In this document: positions 4,894 to 13,127 of the stretch, piece by piece
Numbering within the stretch: position 1 is the first letter of the stretch
Layout of the letters: every line of letters begins with the position of its first letter
Translations under genes and position numbers: made by a program
Notes under the pieces: model-generated
The model's database searches: none
Seen by the model: the letters and a program-made list of their open reading frames with translations, nothing else
What the model was told of the DNA's origin: nothing
DNA from: a virus
Strand: one strand, 5' to 3'
IMG/VR virus record: IMGVR_UViG_3300020185_000309
Location: 1-20,707 of that record
DNA: 20,707 nt

Positions 4894-5100
4894 TTATTCT
4901 CCTGATTTTGTTGCATATAATATTGGTATTGTAACTATCTTTTCAGAGACAAAGATAAAAACTCTTATTGAAGGTAAGCTAATTTGTTCTGGGTATGGGA
5001 ACACTTCCAAAACAATTCCAAGATCTCCATTTTTATACCCAAATAGAGATCTTTTGTCCCAAGGACTGTTTGAAATATAAACAAGGTCACCGCTTACCAT
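4894..5100 (-). CDS. 68-aa small SH3/KOW-like protein B
   Basis: 68 aa. VSGDLVYISN, then YKNGDLGIVLEVFP, then a long strand-rich half (SIRVFIFVSEKIVTIPIL) suggest a small SH3-like beta barrel; the G-D-L-G-I-V-L-E pattern is typical of KOW/SH3-like phage proteins. It starts with ATG overlapping the previous gene by 14 nt and has only a weak ribosome site, so coupling to the previous gene is likely. It ends two bases before the tubulin-like start. No function is recognised. It looks like a paralogue of proteins A and C. Confidence 0.6.
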   Translation of the reverse strand: MVSGDLVYISNSPWDKRSLFGYKNGDLGIVLEVFPYPEQISLPSIRVFIFVSEKIVTIPILYATKSGE

Positions 5101-5293
5101 CTAAAACTTCGAACTCCTCTTGCCACAATGGCAATGCTGGTTCGAAACCTCCAATAATAACCCAAAATATATAATCTTTTTTTGTTATTAGTTCAATTTT
5201 AGTTATGATGCCGATGGAGCCTTTTGGTATACCAGAGGACTTCTCTTCCGTTACCACTATCAACTCTCCGACTTGGCACTTTTGTTTTACCAC
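5087..5293 (-). CDS. 68-aa small SH3/KOW-like protein A (GTG start)
   Basis: 68 aa. CQVGELIVVTEE, then IPKGSIGIITKIELITKKDY, then IFWVIIGGFEPALPLWQEEFEVL gives the strand pattern of a small SH3-like barrel, with the G-S-I-G-I-I-T-K turn common to KOW-like folds. The start is GTG, eight bases after GAGG, and overlaps the end of the polymerase gene by 7 nt. It is the first of three such small proteins in the operon. A role in tuning the polymerase or another replication factor is a guess from position only. Confidence 0.6.
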   Translation of the reverse strand: MVKQKCQVGELIVVTEEKSSGIPKGSIGIITKIELITKKDYIFWVIIGGFEPALPLWQEEFEVLDGKR

Positions 5294-6474
5294 TCAAATT
5301 TCCTCATGCTGCCCAAGTTTTTACCGATTGAGCAGTTAACCTTAAACCTACCTAGTCTTGTATTTGCAAACATCTCTGATAATTCTGGTATCAACAACCT
5401 GTCATCTTTGTGTAGGTCGATGACAACGCTATCATGAACAACGAAAGCAACATGGGATCTCGTTGACCTAAGAAAGTTAGAAATTTTGCAAAATCTGTCA
5501 AGAGTGTTGTCTGAGGAAGTTGATTGTAGTAAGTAGTTAAGTGCCTTTCGAACGGGAGCAGTGATTGATCTGCCAAATGGGGTTTGCACCTGTTCTCCAT
5601 CATAATATTTTTCTCTAAGGCTTTCTCTATCGTAGAAATGGGATTTGATAGTTTGCGACTCTGGGTTGTAGAGCCATGCAAATAGTTTTGTTTTAGCTTC
5701 TTCTCGGCTAAGGTCTTGTTTAAAAATGTTTTTAATGTTCCATTCATGAATATCTTCCTCTGGTTGCTCATGTTCTTGTAAGGCCAACATCGTTCGGACT
5801 TCGGCTGCATTGAAGTCCAACTCTAAAAACACATCATTGTTTGGCCGAACGTGTTTTTTTAGTTCTCTTTTAAGATTTAATATTGGAAAAGAGTCTTTCT
5901 TTGTTGTCATTCGTCCTGTGATGGTTCCGAATATATCATAATCTACAAATGGTGTAGAGGCCACAAACTGTTCATATAGGTATTTTGCTTTCATATCATC
6001 TGCTGCATGACAATAGACAGCGAATGAGTTAAGGTTCACTGGGTATCTTCTCAGTTCTTTCACGGCTGCTTGTGTGCGTTTTAATAAAGTGTAGTGTTGT
6101 GGCTTCTCCACGTTTTCAAATATCCATTTTGTTATTTGAGTTTTCGTATCGAAGTAATGTTGCAAATGCTTCTGAGGAACTAAATCGTAGAAACAAACAT
6201 TTGCAACGTCTATTCCCGATGTGTTAGCAGCCTTGTAGTGGCTCTTAAGTAGCTTGGATGTTTCTGCCCATCGTTCAGATAGGTGAGGTGGGCAAACGTC
6301 GTTGAGTGACTTACCAGCCACCAGCAGTTGAGCATAATCAATATCCATGCCATACAGATGTTCTGAGTATGACCATGTTTTAGATAAGCCTTTTGGGACT
6401 CTATCCCAAACAAACTGGCCATCTAGATATGTGCCTGCGCAGTCAAATTTGTTGTCTAAAAGTTGAAAAAACAT
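5287..6474 (-). CDS. polA: Minimal family A (PolA-type) DNA polymerase
   Basis: 395 aa, holding only a polymerase region; Klenow-size enzymes are about 600 aa. All core motifs are in order: TGRM (186-189); motif A LELDFNAAEVR with Asp220 and Glu225; motif B Arg257, Lys261, Phe265, Tyr269 (the R-x3-K-x3-F-x3-Y pattern of the O helix); Asn313 and Gln317 in NYLLQSTSSD; motif C VVHDS with His347 and Asp348. The usual Glu after Asp in motif C is Ser here. Residues 1-150 show no 3'-5' exonuclease motifs that I can see, and the palm between motifs B and C is short. It would extend primers on phage DNA, probably needing a separate proofreading protein or none. Start: ATG with CGGAGG upstream. It is first in its operon, directly behind promoter P5. 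Confidence 0.88.
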   Translation of the reverse strand: MFFQLLDNKFDCAGTYLDGQFVWDRVPKGLSKTWSYSEHLYGMDIDYAQLLVAGKSLNDVCPPHLSERWAETSKLLKSHYKAANTSGIDVANVCFYDLVPQKHLQHYFDTKTQITKWIFENVEKPQHYTLLKRTQAAVKELRRYPVNLNSFAVYCHAADDMKAKYLYEQFVASTPFVDYDIFGTITGRMTTKKDSFPILNLKRELKKHVRPNNDVFLELDFNAAEVRTMLALQEHEQPEEDIHEWNIKNIFKQDLSREEAKTKLFAWLYNPESQTIKSHFYDRESLREKYYDGEQVQTPFGRSITAPVRKALNYLLQSTSSDNTLDRFCKISNFLRSTRSHVAFVVHDSVVIDLHKDDRLLIPELSEMFANTRLGRFKVNCSIGKNLGSMRKFEW

Positions 6475-6523
6475 TTGCGTTGTCCTCCGAAATGTGTTAT
6501 AATGTATTAGTAGCTGATACTAT

Positions 6524-6552
6524 AAGATAACATGTTAACGGAGGTCTGTCAA
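6524..6552 (-). promoter_or_regulatory. Sigma70-type promoter P5 (polA block)
   Basis: -35 TTGACA at 6547-6552, a 17-nt spacer ending ACATGT, and -10 TATCTT at 6524-6529. The -35 overlaps the TGA stop of the 389-aa gene that ends the tail operon. It starts the block polA, SH3-like A and B, tubulin-like gene and onward. Confidence 0.82.
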
Positions 6553-7718
6553 GTGTTTTTTGTTCTTTTTCTAAAATAAGTTAATGAGCCGTCTTTCTGG
6601 TTGTAATGAGACTTAAATTGATCTTCAATGTAAAGCAAGGTCTTTTCTTTATCGTATTTGCCAATACTCTGAGCAGTCTGAATAACTTGGTTCCGCACCG
6701 CTGGGGATAATGGTGAACCCTCAAAAAAGTTTTTCATATTTATATATATATTAATTATATAATTATAATCTATACTATATGAATTATTAATTATAGTAAT
6801 TGAAGATACTGTATTGTTATTACATGATTTATAATATGTATTGTAAGGATTATTACTAACATATGTATTGTATGTATCTATCAGTAGTTCTTCTAAATAT
6901 TTCAAATCATAAAAAACTGTTTTTTCATATTGAATGTCAAAGATTGATTGCACTGTTGTTAGATCATATCTACTTCTATACTCCTTTGTCACTGGTGAGG
7001 CAAGATCTGATATCAGCACACCCGGATTGTTTTGATGCACTGAGAAGCCATACTGCTTAGCTATGTTCATATAGTATTTGAATGCTGGTGAATTTAACAT
7101 TTGTGTTTCTTTCTGTCTGTCATCAGAATAGCTTAGTCCTGCTATATCAATGCATAAGCCACTTACATATGGAGAAGAGTTTTGCGACTTCATAAAGTCT
7201 GATAGTATCAGTGTGTTCGATACATCATTAGATGTATAAAAGTTTACGAACAGTGTTAGGAAGTCTGATAGTGAGTTGACTCTCTTCTTATTTAGTGAGA
7301 TAAAATTATCCAATATAGAATACATTTGCTTTCTAGATGTTTGTTTGAAAACTTGCAACGGACTCTCGTATGCTCTCTTGACTTTCAAACTAGACAAAAC
7401 AGGATCATCGATGGGTATGGCCCCCATGCGACATGCTTTTGAAAAATGCAATTCCATATCTAAGTATTGATCTGCTACAAAGTTGATTGCTCTAAAGCTA
7501 GAAGGATCAGGACTAGCCGAAGATATTGGTTTTAGAAATTCTTCAGAGACAATGACTGGTTCTAAAAATCTATTAACGCGGCCATAGAAAGTTCTTTCTG
7601 CAAAATTAAAGTCTTTAACGTGAACGTCTGTCTCCTCAAAGGCTTCTGTCTTATATTTGGCTCTTTCGAATGCTAACCTGCTAGTTTTTAAACTGTTTTT
7701 TCCGTTAAATTTTGTCAT
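6549..7718 (-). CDS. 389-aa putative virion structural protein, family not recognised
   Basis: 389 aa. The ATG lies in an ATGA overlap with the stop of the 1493-aa gene and has GGAGA eight bases upstream. The last position in the tail operon suggests a baseplate or tail-associated protein. There is no signal peptide and no clear enzyme motif. The N-terminus is basic (KNSLKTSRLAFERAKYK) and is followed by YGRVNRFLEPVIVSEEF. Residues about 283-328 are unusually rich in Asn, Tyr, Ile and Ser, and the DNA there is nearly pure A/T, whereas the flanks look like ordinary folded protein. The C-terminus is charged and basic (RKRTKNT). I do not recognise a family. Confidence 0.7.
   Translation of the reverse strand: MTKFNGKNSLKTSRLAFERAKYKTEAFEETDVHVKDFNFAERTFYGRVNRFLEPVIVSEEFLKPISSASPDPSSFRAINFVADQYLDMELHFSKACRMGAIPIDDPVLSSLKVKRAYESPLQVFKQTSRKQMYSILDNFISLNKKRVNSLSDFLTLFVNFYTSNDVSNTLILSDFMKSQNSSPYVSGLCIDIAGLSYSDDRQKETQMLNSPAFKYYMNIAKQYGFSVHQNNPGVLISDLASPVTKEYRSRYDLTTVQSIFDIQYEKTVFYDLKYLEELLIDTYNTYVSNNPYNTYYKSCNNNTVSSITIINNSYSIDYNYIINIYINMKNFFEGSPLSPAVRNQVIQTAQSIGKYDKEKTLLYIEDQFKSHYNQKDGSLTYFRKRTKNT
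6735..6870. repeat. Low-complexity AT block inside the 389-aa gene
   Basis: About 135 bp dominated by TA/AT steps (for example a TATATATATATTAATTATAT run), inside a coding frame and encoding an Asn/Tyr/Ile-rich stretch. It stands out from the base composition on either side. Confidence 0.6.
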
Positions 7719-10700
7719 TTTACTATTCTCCAGTCATCTGATGCGGGTACTAAAATAGGTTCTCCATATTTGGATTCTCCTTCTGCAACTATTTCTAGCA
7801 ATGGGAGGAAGTAGGTGTTACCTTTATTGGTTTCGACATAGTCACCATCCACAATATCTTGAATCATTTGTGTCTCACTTGACTTTCGCGTCATTACATA
7901 TTGACCAGAATAAGAACTTACAGATTTCTCTTCAGTGTCTATTTCTTCTTGTGTTATCTCAACAGTAGTTTCTTCTTCTTTTTCTTGCTTTTCTTCTTCA
8001 GTCGTTGTTTCCACAGGAGCCACTCTTGGTTCATCAACATCTACTGTAGATACATTTGGCGGGTCGACAAACTCGATGAGTTGGACGGTTACGACCCCAG
8101 GATCTCCTTCCTCAAAGCCTACATCATCGTTTGAGGCAATTTCCACGCTAGATATCGATCCACCATTGTCAGTTGAAGAAGTAGGTATCACCTCTTCACT
8201 AGGGGTGTCTTCTAGGAACTTGTCGCTTTGTGCTTCCAATATAACGTTTTTGCAATTTTGATAAGCACCGGGGTTGTCTGAGTTTTCTGGTACATAATCT
8301 CCAATAAGTATTGGTCTCGTGTCGCTATCATCTTTCTTGGGCAAGTTCGGATTGCCACTTCCATCACCAGAATAGTATTGCTGTCCAACAATTGTTGTTG
8401 AGAATTTCCCCGGCCCTATGGAGGACTTTACTGAGGTAATGGTGTGATACCCCCCGAAGCCGAGTTTGTTAGCAACAGACTTTCTATTGGTCGGAGAACC
8501 AAGTTCTGTCCCTCCTATGCCAAATGGATTAAAGAAAAATTCCATTCCGGGATAAAACATTGTGTTTCCAAACATCTCAATAGTGGCTTTATATACAGCG
8601 GATAGCTGCAACAAACCATCAATACCATTTTGAAAAAATCTTGCTTCACGGATATATTGTTGGTCTGATTTGCTTATTGATAAGTTCTTTACAAGTCCGG
8701 AGTTCTGTCCGATATTTATATGAAACCGGCCATTTTTTATATCTTCTGAGTATTTTCCTGTCCCTGTATAAGTTAATGTTGAACCAAGTGCACTAAGGAC
8801 TATGAAATTGTGGAAGTCTTGAAATTTAGACTCTGCATCAACTTCTGGTCCGCCCTTTAATGGCAATGTTTTTTTTGCCCTAAGATCTGAAATGTTTAGG
8901 GCAACAACGTTTCTAGATTTATCTCCCTCCATTGAGTATGCATCGAGAAGTGGATTGCCACCACCTGAATTCCACGCGGAAACTTGAGCAGTCTGAAACC
9001 TTAGGCGGCTTTCAACGTTTCTATTTACGCAGTTTTCCAGCAATGACGGTTTTATGAGGTGGTTCGATAGGTTACGAATAAACATCATAACTGGGAATGT
9101 TTTACGTGTAGTTTTTTGACTCACAACGTTGTCAACAAACCATCGTGAAAAAAAGTCAACCGAAATTGGTATATCTGCAATGTTGTATATTGTGTTTCCA
9201 TACTCGCTTTCTTGGAATGCTTCAAACTCAAATGAACCTAGTATGACAGAACTTCTCTCAAAACCAGTGTTTACCCTATATATACCCCTCTCAGCATACA
9301 CACAATCGAGTATGGTATATAATAGGTCTCCAAAATAGAAAAACTGTATATTTCTATTTTCCGTATCTAAAAAGTTAAAGTCCTCAGAGTTCTCTGGAAG
9401 TTCTGTGTTTAGAACCAATCTAATATCTGCAGAGTCTCCAGTTGCCTCAGTAACGTTGGTGGTTTCCAAGCCGCACTTTCTGAAATAGCCATTTTTGTGA
9501 AAGAAATCTTTACTTCCTTCATTAATCTTTACGTTGTAGATAACTTTTCTTTTTCGTAATCTTTTAATGATAGAGGATAGCGATTGTTTGACAATCAGTT
9601 CTTCTTGCGCTGCGAGAGATATTTGCAACTCTTTGAGTTGTGTCAAACTGCACTCTTTCTTTTGCATCTGCTTTGCCAACTCAGCTCCGTTTTCCTCTCT
9701 CTTTTTAATTAGTCCCGGTGAAGCAAGGGCATCTAATCTCGGATGCTTCAATAGTGACTCTAGATATGCTCTGTAGCTTATTGATATCTGTACTGTTCCA
9801 TCTTTACCAAAGCTGATGTCATGGTCGACCATATTTAGGAAAAACGATTTGTTGGAAACCCTAATGGCTTCGATTTCATCTTTTGTAAAACCATCTTTTT
9901 CTGATGGAAGGTAGTATCCGACTTCTGCTCTAATTCTATAAAACTGTGGCTCATATTGTCTGTCTGACTTGATATGGATGCCGTTTGCTTTATTATCTTT
10001 ATCAGGTGTTGGTTGTATTACCAAATCGACATATCTATAAAGTTCATCATCGTAACTTTTTCTATATCGAATGAAGTCTGAAAAGGACTGGAAATAAAGA
10101 GTAAGGCTAGCTTTAATATCATTCCTAGCTTCGGCAGGATTTGTTCCATTAAACTCAAAAGAGAACTCCTTTAGTCCAACTCCCGTTCCTTTGTCAAAAT
10201 TGGTCTCCATAAATTTTGTCTGAGGAGAAGCACCAGCAGCATCTCTATCTGTAGTTGCATGTCTATTAAAGATGAACTCAACCTCTTTTCCGCTTTCTCC
10301 TGATCCGAAAACTTTATAGAGACGGATCTTTGGCATAAGAGTTGTTACTTTGTGTGGAGCCAGTTCAAATAAGTCTTGCTCTTTTTCTGAGGACACAAGA
10401 CTGGATAACATGGCTTCTTGTTCAATAGAATTACACTGCAATGTTATGAACCTGCCATGGTATGGTATGTCGTTTTTGTAAATTTCTTTTATTTTGTTTT
10501 GATATATAGAGTGGAGCTTTGGCATATTCAACATTAAGGCACATTGTTTAAAATATTTTCTCCTACCCTCAATATCGGACTTATCTAGAGTTGTGGCTTC
10601 TTCATCAAAATCTCCACTTAGAAATGCTTCTAGAGCTTCCTTCTCTGCCTGATTCAGCTCTTCATCTGTAAGGTCGCCATCTTCAGTTAAATTTAACAAC

Positions 10701-12196
10701 TCCTTGAAATATTCAACTCGTCTGATAATTTCTTTATCAATTATGATAGGTGCTATGATGACATCTAAATAATCTGTATTATTTATTGAGGCTTCGAAGT
10801 ATTCTCCAATGGTATCAACTAAGTCTCCATCTCCTGCATCGTCAAACAGTTTGATAAGCGTATCAACATATGCCACCTTAACCAAGTTTTTCATGAATTC
10901 CGCAGGAGTTTGCAATCCTTCAAACCAACTCCAAAGAACAGCTGTTTTTACACCTCCAACCATGACCCACCAAGGAGCATCCAGTGCAGACTTGAACTGT
11001 GAAAGCACCTTAAAGTTGTAAGAGTATATTTTTTTTCCAACAAAACCTTCGAAGGTTGCTAATGTTTCTCTCTCCCCAGGATCGTTCGCCATATCGCTTG
11101 GAAAATTTATGGTTTTTTTAAAAACTTTTCCCAAGTTGGTGCTTTCTTCATTTGGATCCCCAGCAATACTTATGAACACTCCGTCTGATTGTTCATCTTT
11201 TTTTATGAGCCTTCCTCTAGTATTCAGTGTTTCTTCTGCTATTTTTACTGAGTCGCCATTGATAAGTGGGTTTAGATAATATTTCAACTCTGGCTCGGCA
11301 TTCTCTCCTAAGTCTACAACAGTAGACCCATTATCTCTGACTACTTCTGACCAATAACTAGTTGTTCTCTCAGATAGCATTTCATTATATTCTGACCATC
11401 CGTAACCATTTTGTACAATTGTTGATATTAGACTTTTATCCGAGAGCTTCTCCAGCATCCCATGCTCAACAACATCCACAACTTTTTCCGCTACCGTTGT
11501 TTTCTGTTTCTTATCGGTACCAACCAACACTGTTCCTGTTGTAAAACCAGTGACATCACTGGCATCTGTGACATCTTCCCAGCTGAAGTCCCCGTCCACT
11601 TGAACGTATGCTATTTTCTTACTTTTTCTAGAAAGTTCAAGCCCTAGTGCTAGCATATAATAGCTGAAATCTTCTTCACCAACCTCATGGTCCTCTATTA
11701 TTTTAATTATTGTTGTTAAATTAGTCCCAGGCTGGAATGGAATAAAGGCAGTTCCATCTTCTGTGTACAACATGCTATCGTTATTTATGTATGCTTCAGC
11801 TGCGTTAATGATATTCATCGCTGTATTGTAGTCTTTACCAGTCGCATTTTCTGACGATGCAAGAAATGCAGATATAAGTTCATAAAACGTTTTGTTAATA
11901 AATGTTGACTTTCCACCGTACATAAATTTTTCTGTGTCGAAATCAAAGAACTGAGACGCCAATAGAGAAGCGACGCCAATTAAACCCATCACAACACCTG
12001 TCGCAACTCCGAATGCACCTCCAGTCATCACTGTAAGTAATAAAAAACCAACAGCGCCGACAGCACCAGCGGTTGCCGTGATTTTCAAGGCTTGATCCCA
12101 CATGTTTCTGTGTTCTTCATTTGGAGCTAAAGATTTAGCTATACGTATGAGGTTTTTTAACTGTTCATTGGTGATCTGTCCATCTTCTGCGCTCAT
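7715..12196 (-). CDS. 1493-aa baseplate/hub-like tail protein
   Basis: Very large protein between the LysM protein and the 389-aa protein in the tail operon. Residues 39-82 contain two closely spaced hydrophobic, Gly/Ala-rich segments (AGAVGAVGFLLLTVM and FGVATGVVMGLIGVASLL), unusual for a soluble baseplate subunit. The middle (about 600-830) holds VTTLMPKIRLYKVFG and KEFSFEFNGTNP, and a strand-rich region with FYRIRAEVGYYLP. Near 1246-1270 lies GFGGYHTITSVKSSI with GKFSTTIV, a hub-like beta pattern. Residues about 1395-1425 are an acidic Glu/Thr-rich linker, and the last 60 form a compact tail. Size and position fit a baseplate hub or tail-spike-base protein; I cannot assign a T4 homologue. 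ATG overlaps the LysM gene stop by 4 nt, with GAGGTG as ribosome site. Confidence 0.7.
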   Translation of the reverse strand: MSAEDGQITNEQLKNLIRIAKSLAPNEEHRNMWDQALKITATAGAVGAVGFLLLTVMTGGAFGVATGVVMGLIGVASLLASQFFDFDTEKFMYGGKSTFINKTFYELISAFLASSENATGKDYNTAMNIINAAEAYINNDSMLYTEDGTAFIPFQPGTNLTTIIKIIEDHEVGEEDFSYYMLALGLELSRKSKKIAYVQVDGDFSWEDVTDASDVTGFTTGTVLVGTDKKQKTTVAEKVVDVVEHGMLEKLSDKSLISTIVQNGYGWSEYNEMLSERTTSYWSEVVRDNGSTVVDLGENAEPELKYYLNPLINGDSVKIAEETLNTRGRLIKKDEQSDGVFISIAGDPNEESTNLGKVFKKTINFPSDMANDPGERETLATFEGFVGKKIYSYNFKVLSQFKSALDAPWWVMVGGVKTAVLWSWFEGLQTPAEFMKNLVKVAYVDTLIKLFDDAGDGDLVDTIGEYFEASINNTDYLDVIIAPIIIDKEIIRRVEYFKELLNLTEDGDLTDEELNQAEKEALEAFLSGDFDEEATTLDKSDIEGRRKYFKQCALMLNMPKLHSIYQNKIKEIYKNDIPYHGRFITLQCNSIEQEAMLSSLVSSEKEQDLFELAPHKVTTLMPKIRLYKVFGSGESGKEVEFIFNRHATTDRDAAGASPQTKFMETNFDKGTGVGLKEFSFEFNGTNPAEARNDIKASLTLYFQSFSDFIRYRKSYDDELYRYVDLVIQPTPDKDNKANGIHIKSDRQYEPQFYRIRAEVGYYLPSEKDGFTKDEIEAIRVSNKSFFLNMVDHDISFGKDGTVQISISYRAYLESLLKHPRLDALASPGLIKKREENGAELAKQMQKKECSLTQLKELQISLAAQEELIVKQSLSSIIKRLRKRKVIYNVKINEGSKDFFHKNGYFRKCGLETTNVTEATGDSADIRLVLNTELPENSEDFNFLDTENRNIQFFYFGDLLYTILDCVYAERGIYRVNTGFERSSVILGSFEFEAFQESEYGNTIYNIADIPISVDFFSRWFVDNVVSQKTTRKTFPVMMFIRNLSNHLIKPSLLENCVNRNVESRLRFQTAQVSAWNSGGGNPLLDAYSMEGDKSRNVVALNISDLRAKKTLPLKGGPEVDAESKFQDFHNFIVLSALGSTLTYTGTGKYSEDIKNGRFHINIGQNSGLVKNLSISKSDQQYIREARFFQNGIDGLLQLSAVYKATIEMFGNTMFYPGMEFFFNPFGIGGTELGSPTNRKSVANKLGFGGYHTITSVKSSIGPGKFSTTIVGQQYYSGDGSGNPNLPKKDDSDTRPILIGDYVPENSDNPGAYQNCKNVILEAQSDKFLEDTPSEEVIPTSSTDNGGSISSVEIASNDDVGFEEGDPGVVTVQLIEFVDPPNVSTVDVDEPRVAPVETTTEEEKQEKEEETTVEITQEEIDTEEKSVSSYSGQYVMTRKSSETQMIQDIVDGDYVETNKGNTYFLPLLEIVAEGESKYGEPILVPASDDWRIVK

Positions 12197-12525
12197 GTTA
12201 GCACCTCAAGTGCAATTCCTATATTCAATGGTATCTTCACGATATCTCCTGCTTCGAATAATGCCTCTGTAGGCTTGTTGTTTAGTTTAGCTAGCACCCA
12301 CCATAGACGAGGGTCTCCAAGTTCTCTAGCAGACAACCTCCAAAGCCTATCGCCACTTTTCCAGATATAGTCTCGAGTTTGAATTCTGGATAGTTGCTCT
12401 TCTGTTGGGTTCTTTAATCTAGGCGTCGTATATTGTTCGATTTCTTTGACACCTCTCTCTTCGAGTATTTTTTCCCACTGCTCATTCTTGTTGATGCCGC
12501 GAGTTCTTGAATTGTATCTAGACAT
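12193..12525 (-). CDS. LysM-domain baseplate protein (gp53/gpX-like)
   Basis: 110 aa. The C-terminal 55 residues form a LysM-like fold: DYIWKSGDRLWRLSARELG, then DPRLWWVLAKLN, then FEAGDIVKIP, corresponding to the pGDtLw..A, dp.lWw.ia..N and l..Gq.l.iP signature. The N-terminal half is charged and probably flexible. In contractile phages small LysM proteins (P2 gpX, the LysM part of T4 gp53) help assemble the baseplate around the hub. GGAGGATAAAT gives a strong ribosome site. It lies between the tube-cap-like protein and the 1493-aa protein, the position expected for such a component. Confidence 0.78.
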   Translation of the reverse strand: MSRYNSRTRGINKNEQWEKILEERGVKEIEQYTTPRLKNPTEEQLSRIQTRDYIWKSGDRLWRLSARELGDPRLWWVLAKLNNKPTEALFEAGDIVKIPLNIGIALEVLT

Positions 12526-12527
12526 AT

Positions 12528-13127
12528 TTATCCTCCATCATATGGAAACTTTGCTTTATCTCCAGTTGTTGGTTTGTTAAATGCCAAATCAACCCTGTGT
12601 TGTGGAGTAAAATCTAATGTCGCGTTGTAAACTTTTGGATATAGTTTGCCGGAGTCTGTGAACATTCCCATTTCCAAAACAGGGTCGGCAGACCATGAGC
12701 CAATCCATCCCAACAAAAAGTTGTCATACGCATTTTGTTCTTGAATGAGATTCGCAAGTTTAAGCTCAACCAATGGTGCTTTTGACATCACCAACGCATT
12801 TAGTTTGGCACCTTCTTGACCTGTAGAGTCGGTATATGAAGGATATAGCATTTTTATTAAATTGTTTATATTGTTCATGTTAACTTTCGCATCAGCTAAG
12901 TCATAGGAGACAATATTAAAACCCACATTAATAGTTCTCTTTGTGGACTGAAAAGTTCCGATTGGATCTTGTCTACCATATACAACTTCTTCGCTCCACT
13001 GAGAATTGAACTTGTTTCCGAATGAAGTTAGAAATGCCGGAAAAGAAACATTCACGCTCTTGTCTTGCGCTGAGCGTATCTCTAGTATTGCTTTTTTGTT
13101 GTCTTTGTACGTATCTCTGAAATTCAT
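12528..13127 (-). CDS. Tube-proximal baseplate protein (tube cap/initiator-like)
   Basis: 199 aa. Near the N-terminus VSFPAFLTSFGNKFNSQW, then EEVVYGRQDPIGTFQSTKRT, then NNINNLIKMLYPSY match a pattern I associate with baseplate proteins of T4-like myoviruses at the tube-baseplate junction (the T4 gp48/gp54 role). The exact family cannot be checked here. The C-terminal half is strand-rich (LGWIGSWSADPVLEMGMF, LDFTPQHRVDLAF). ATG overlaps the tape measure stop by one base (TAATG), with GGAG upstream. Position directly after the tape measure supports a role in starting the tail tube. Confidence 0.68.
   Translation of the reverse strand: MNFRDTYKDNKKAILEIRSAQDKSVNVSFPAFLTSFGNKFNSQWSEEVVYGRQDPIGTFQSTKRTINVGFNIVSYDLADAKVNMNNINNLIKMLYPSYTDSTGQEGAKLNALVMSKAPLVELKLANLIQEQNAYDNFLLGWIGSWSADPVLEMGMFTDSGKLYPKVYNATLDFTPQHRVDLAFNKPTTGDKAKFPYDGG

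Noticed and set aside
5287-6474. Split or intron-containing polymerase gene
   Set aside because: The frame is continuous with all motifs in order and no intron-like or homing endonuclease sequence is present.
6737-6744. Minus-strand TATAAATA in the AT block of the 389-aa gene
   Set aside because: It falls inside low-complexity coding DNA made of TA repeats, and P5 already serves the next gene.
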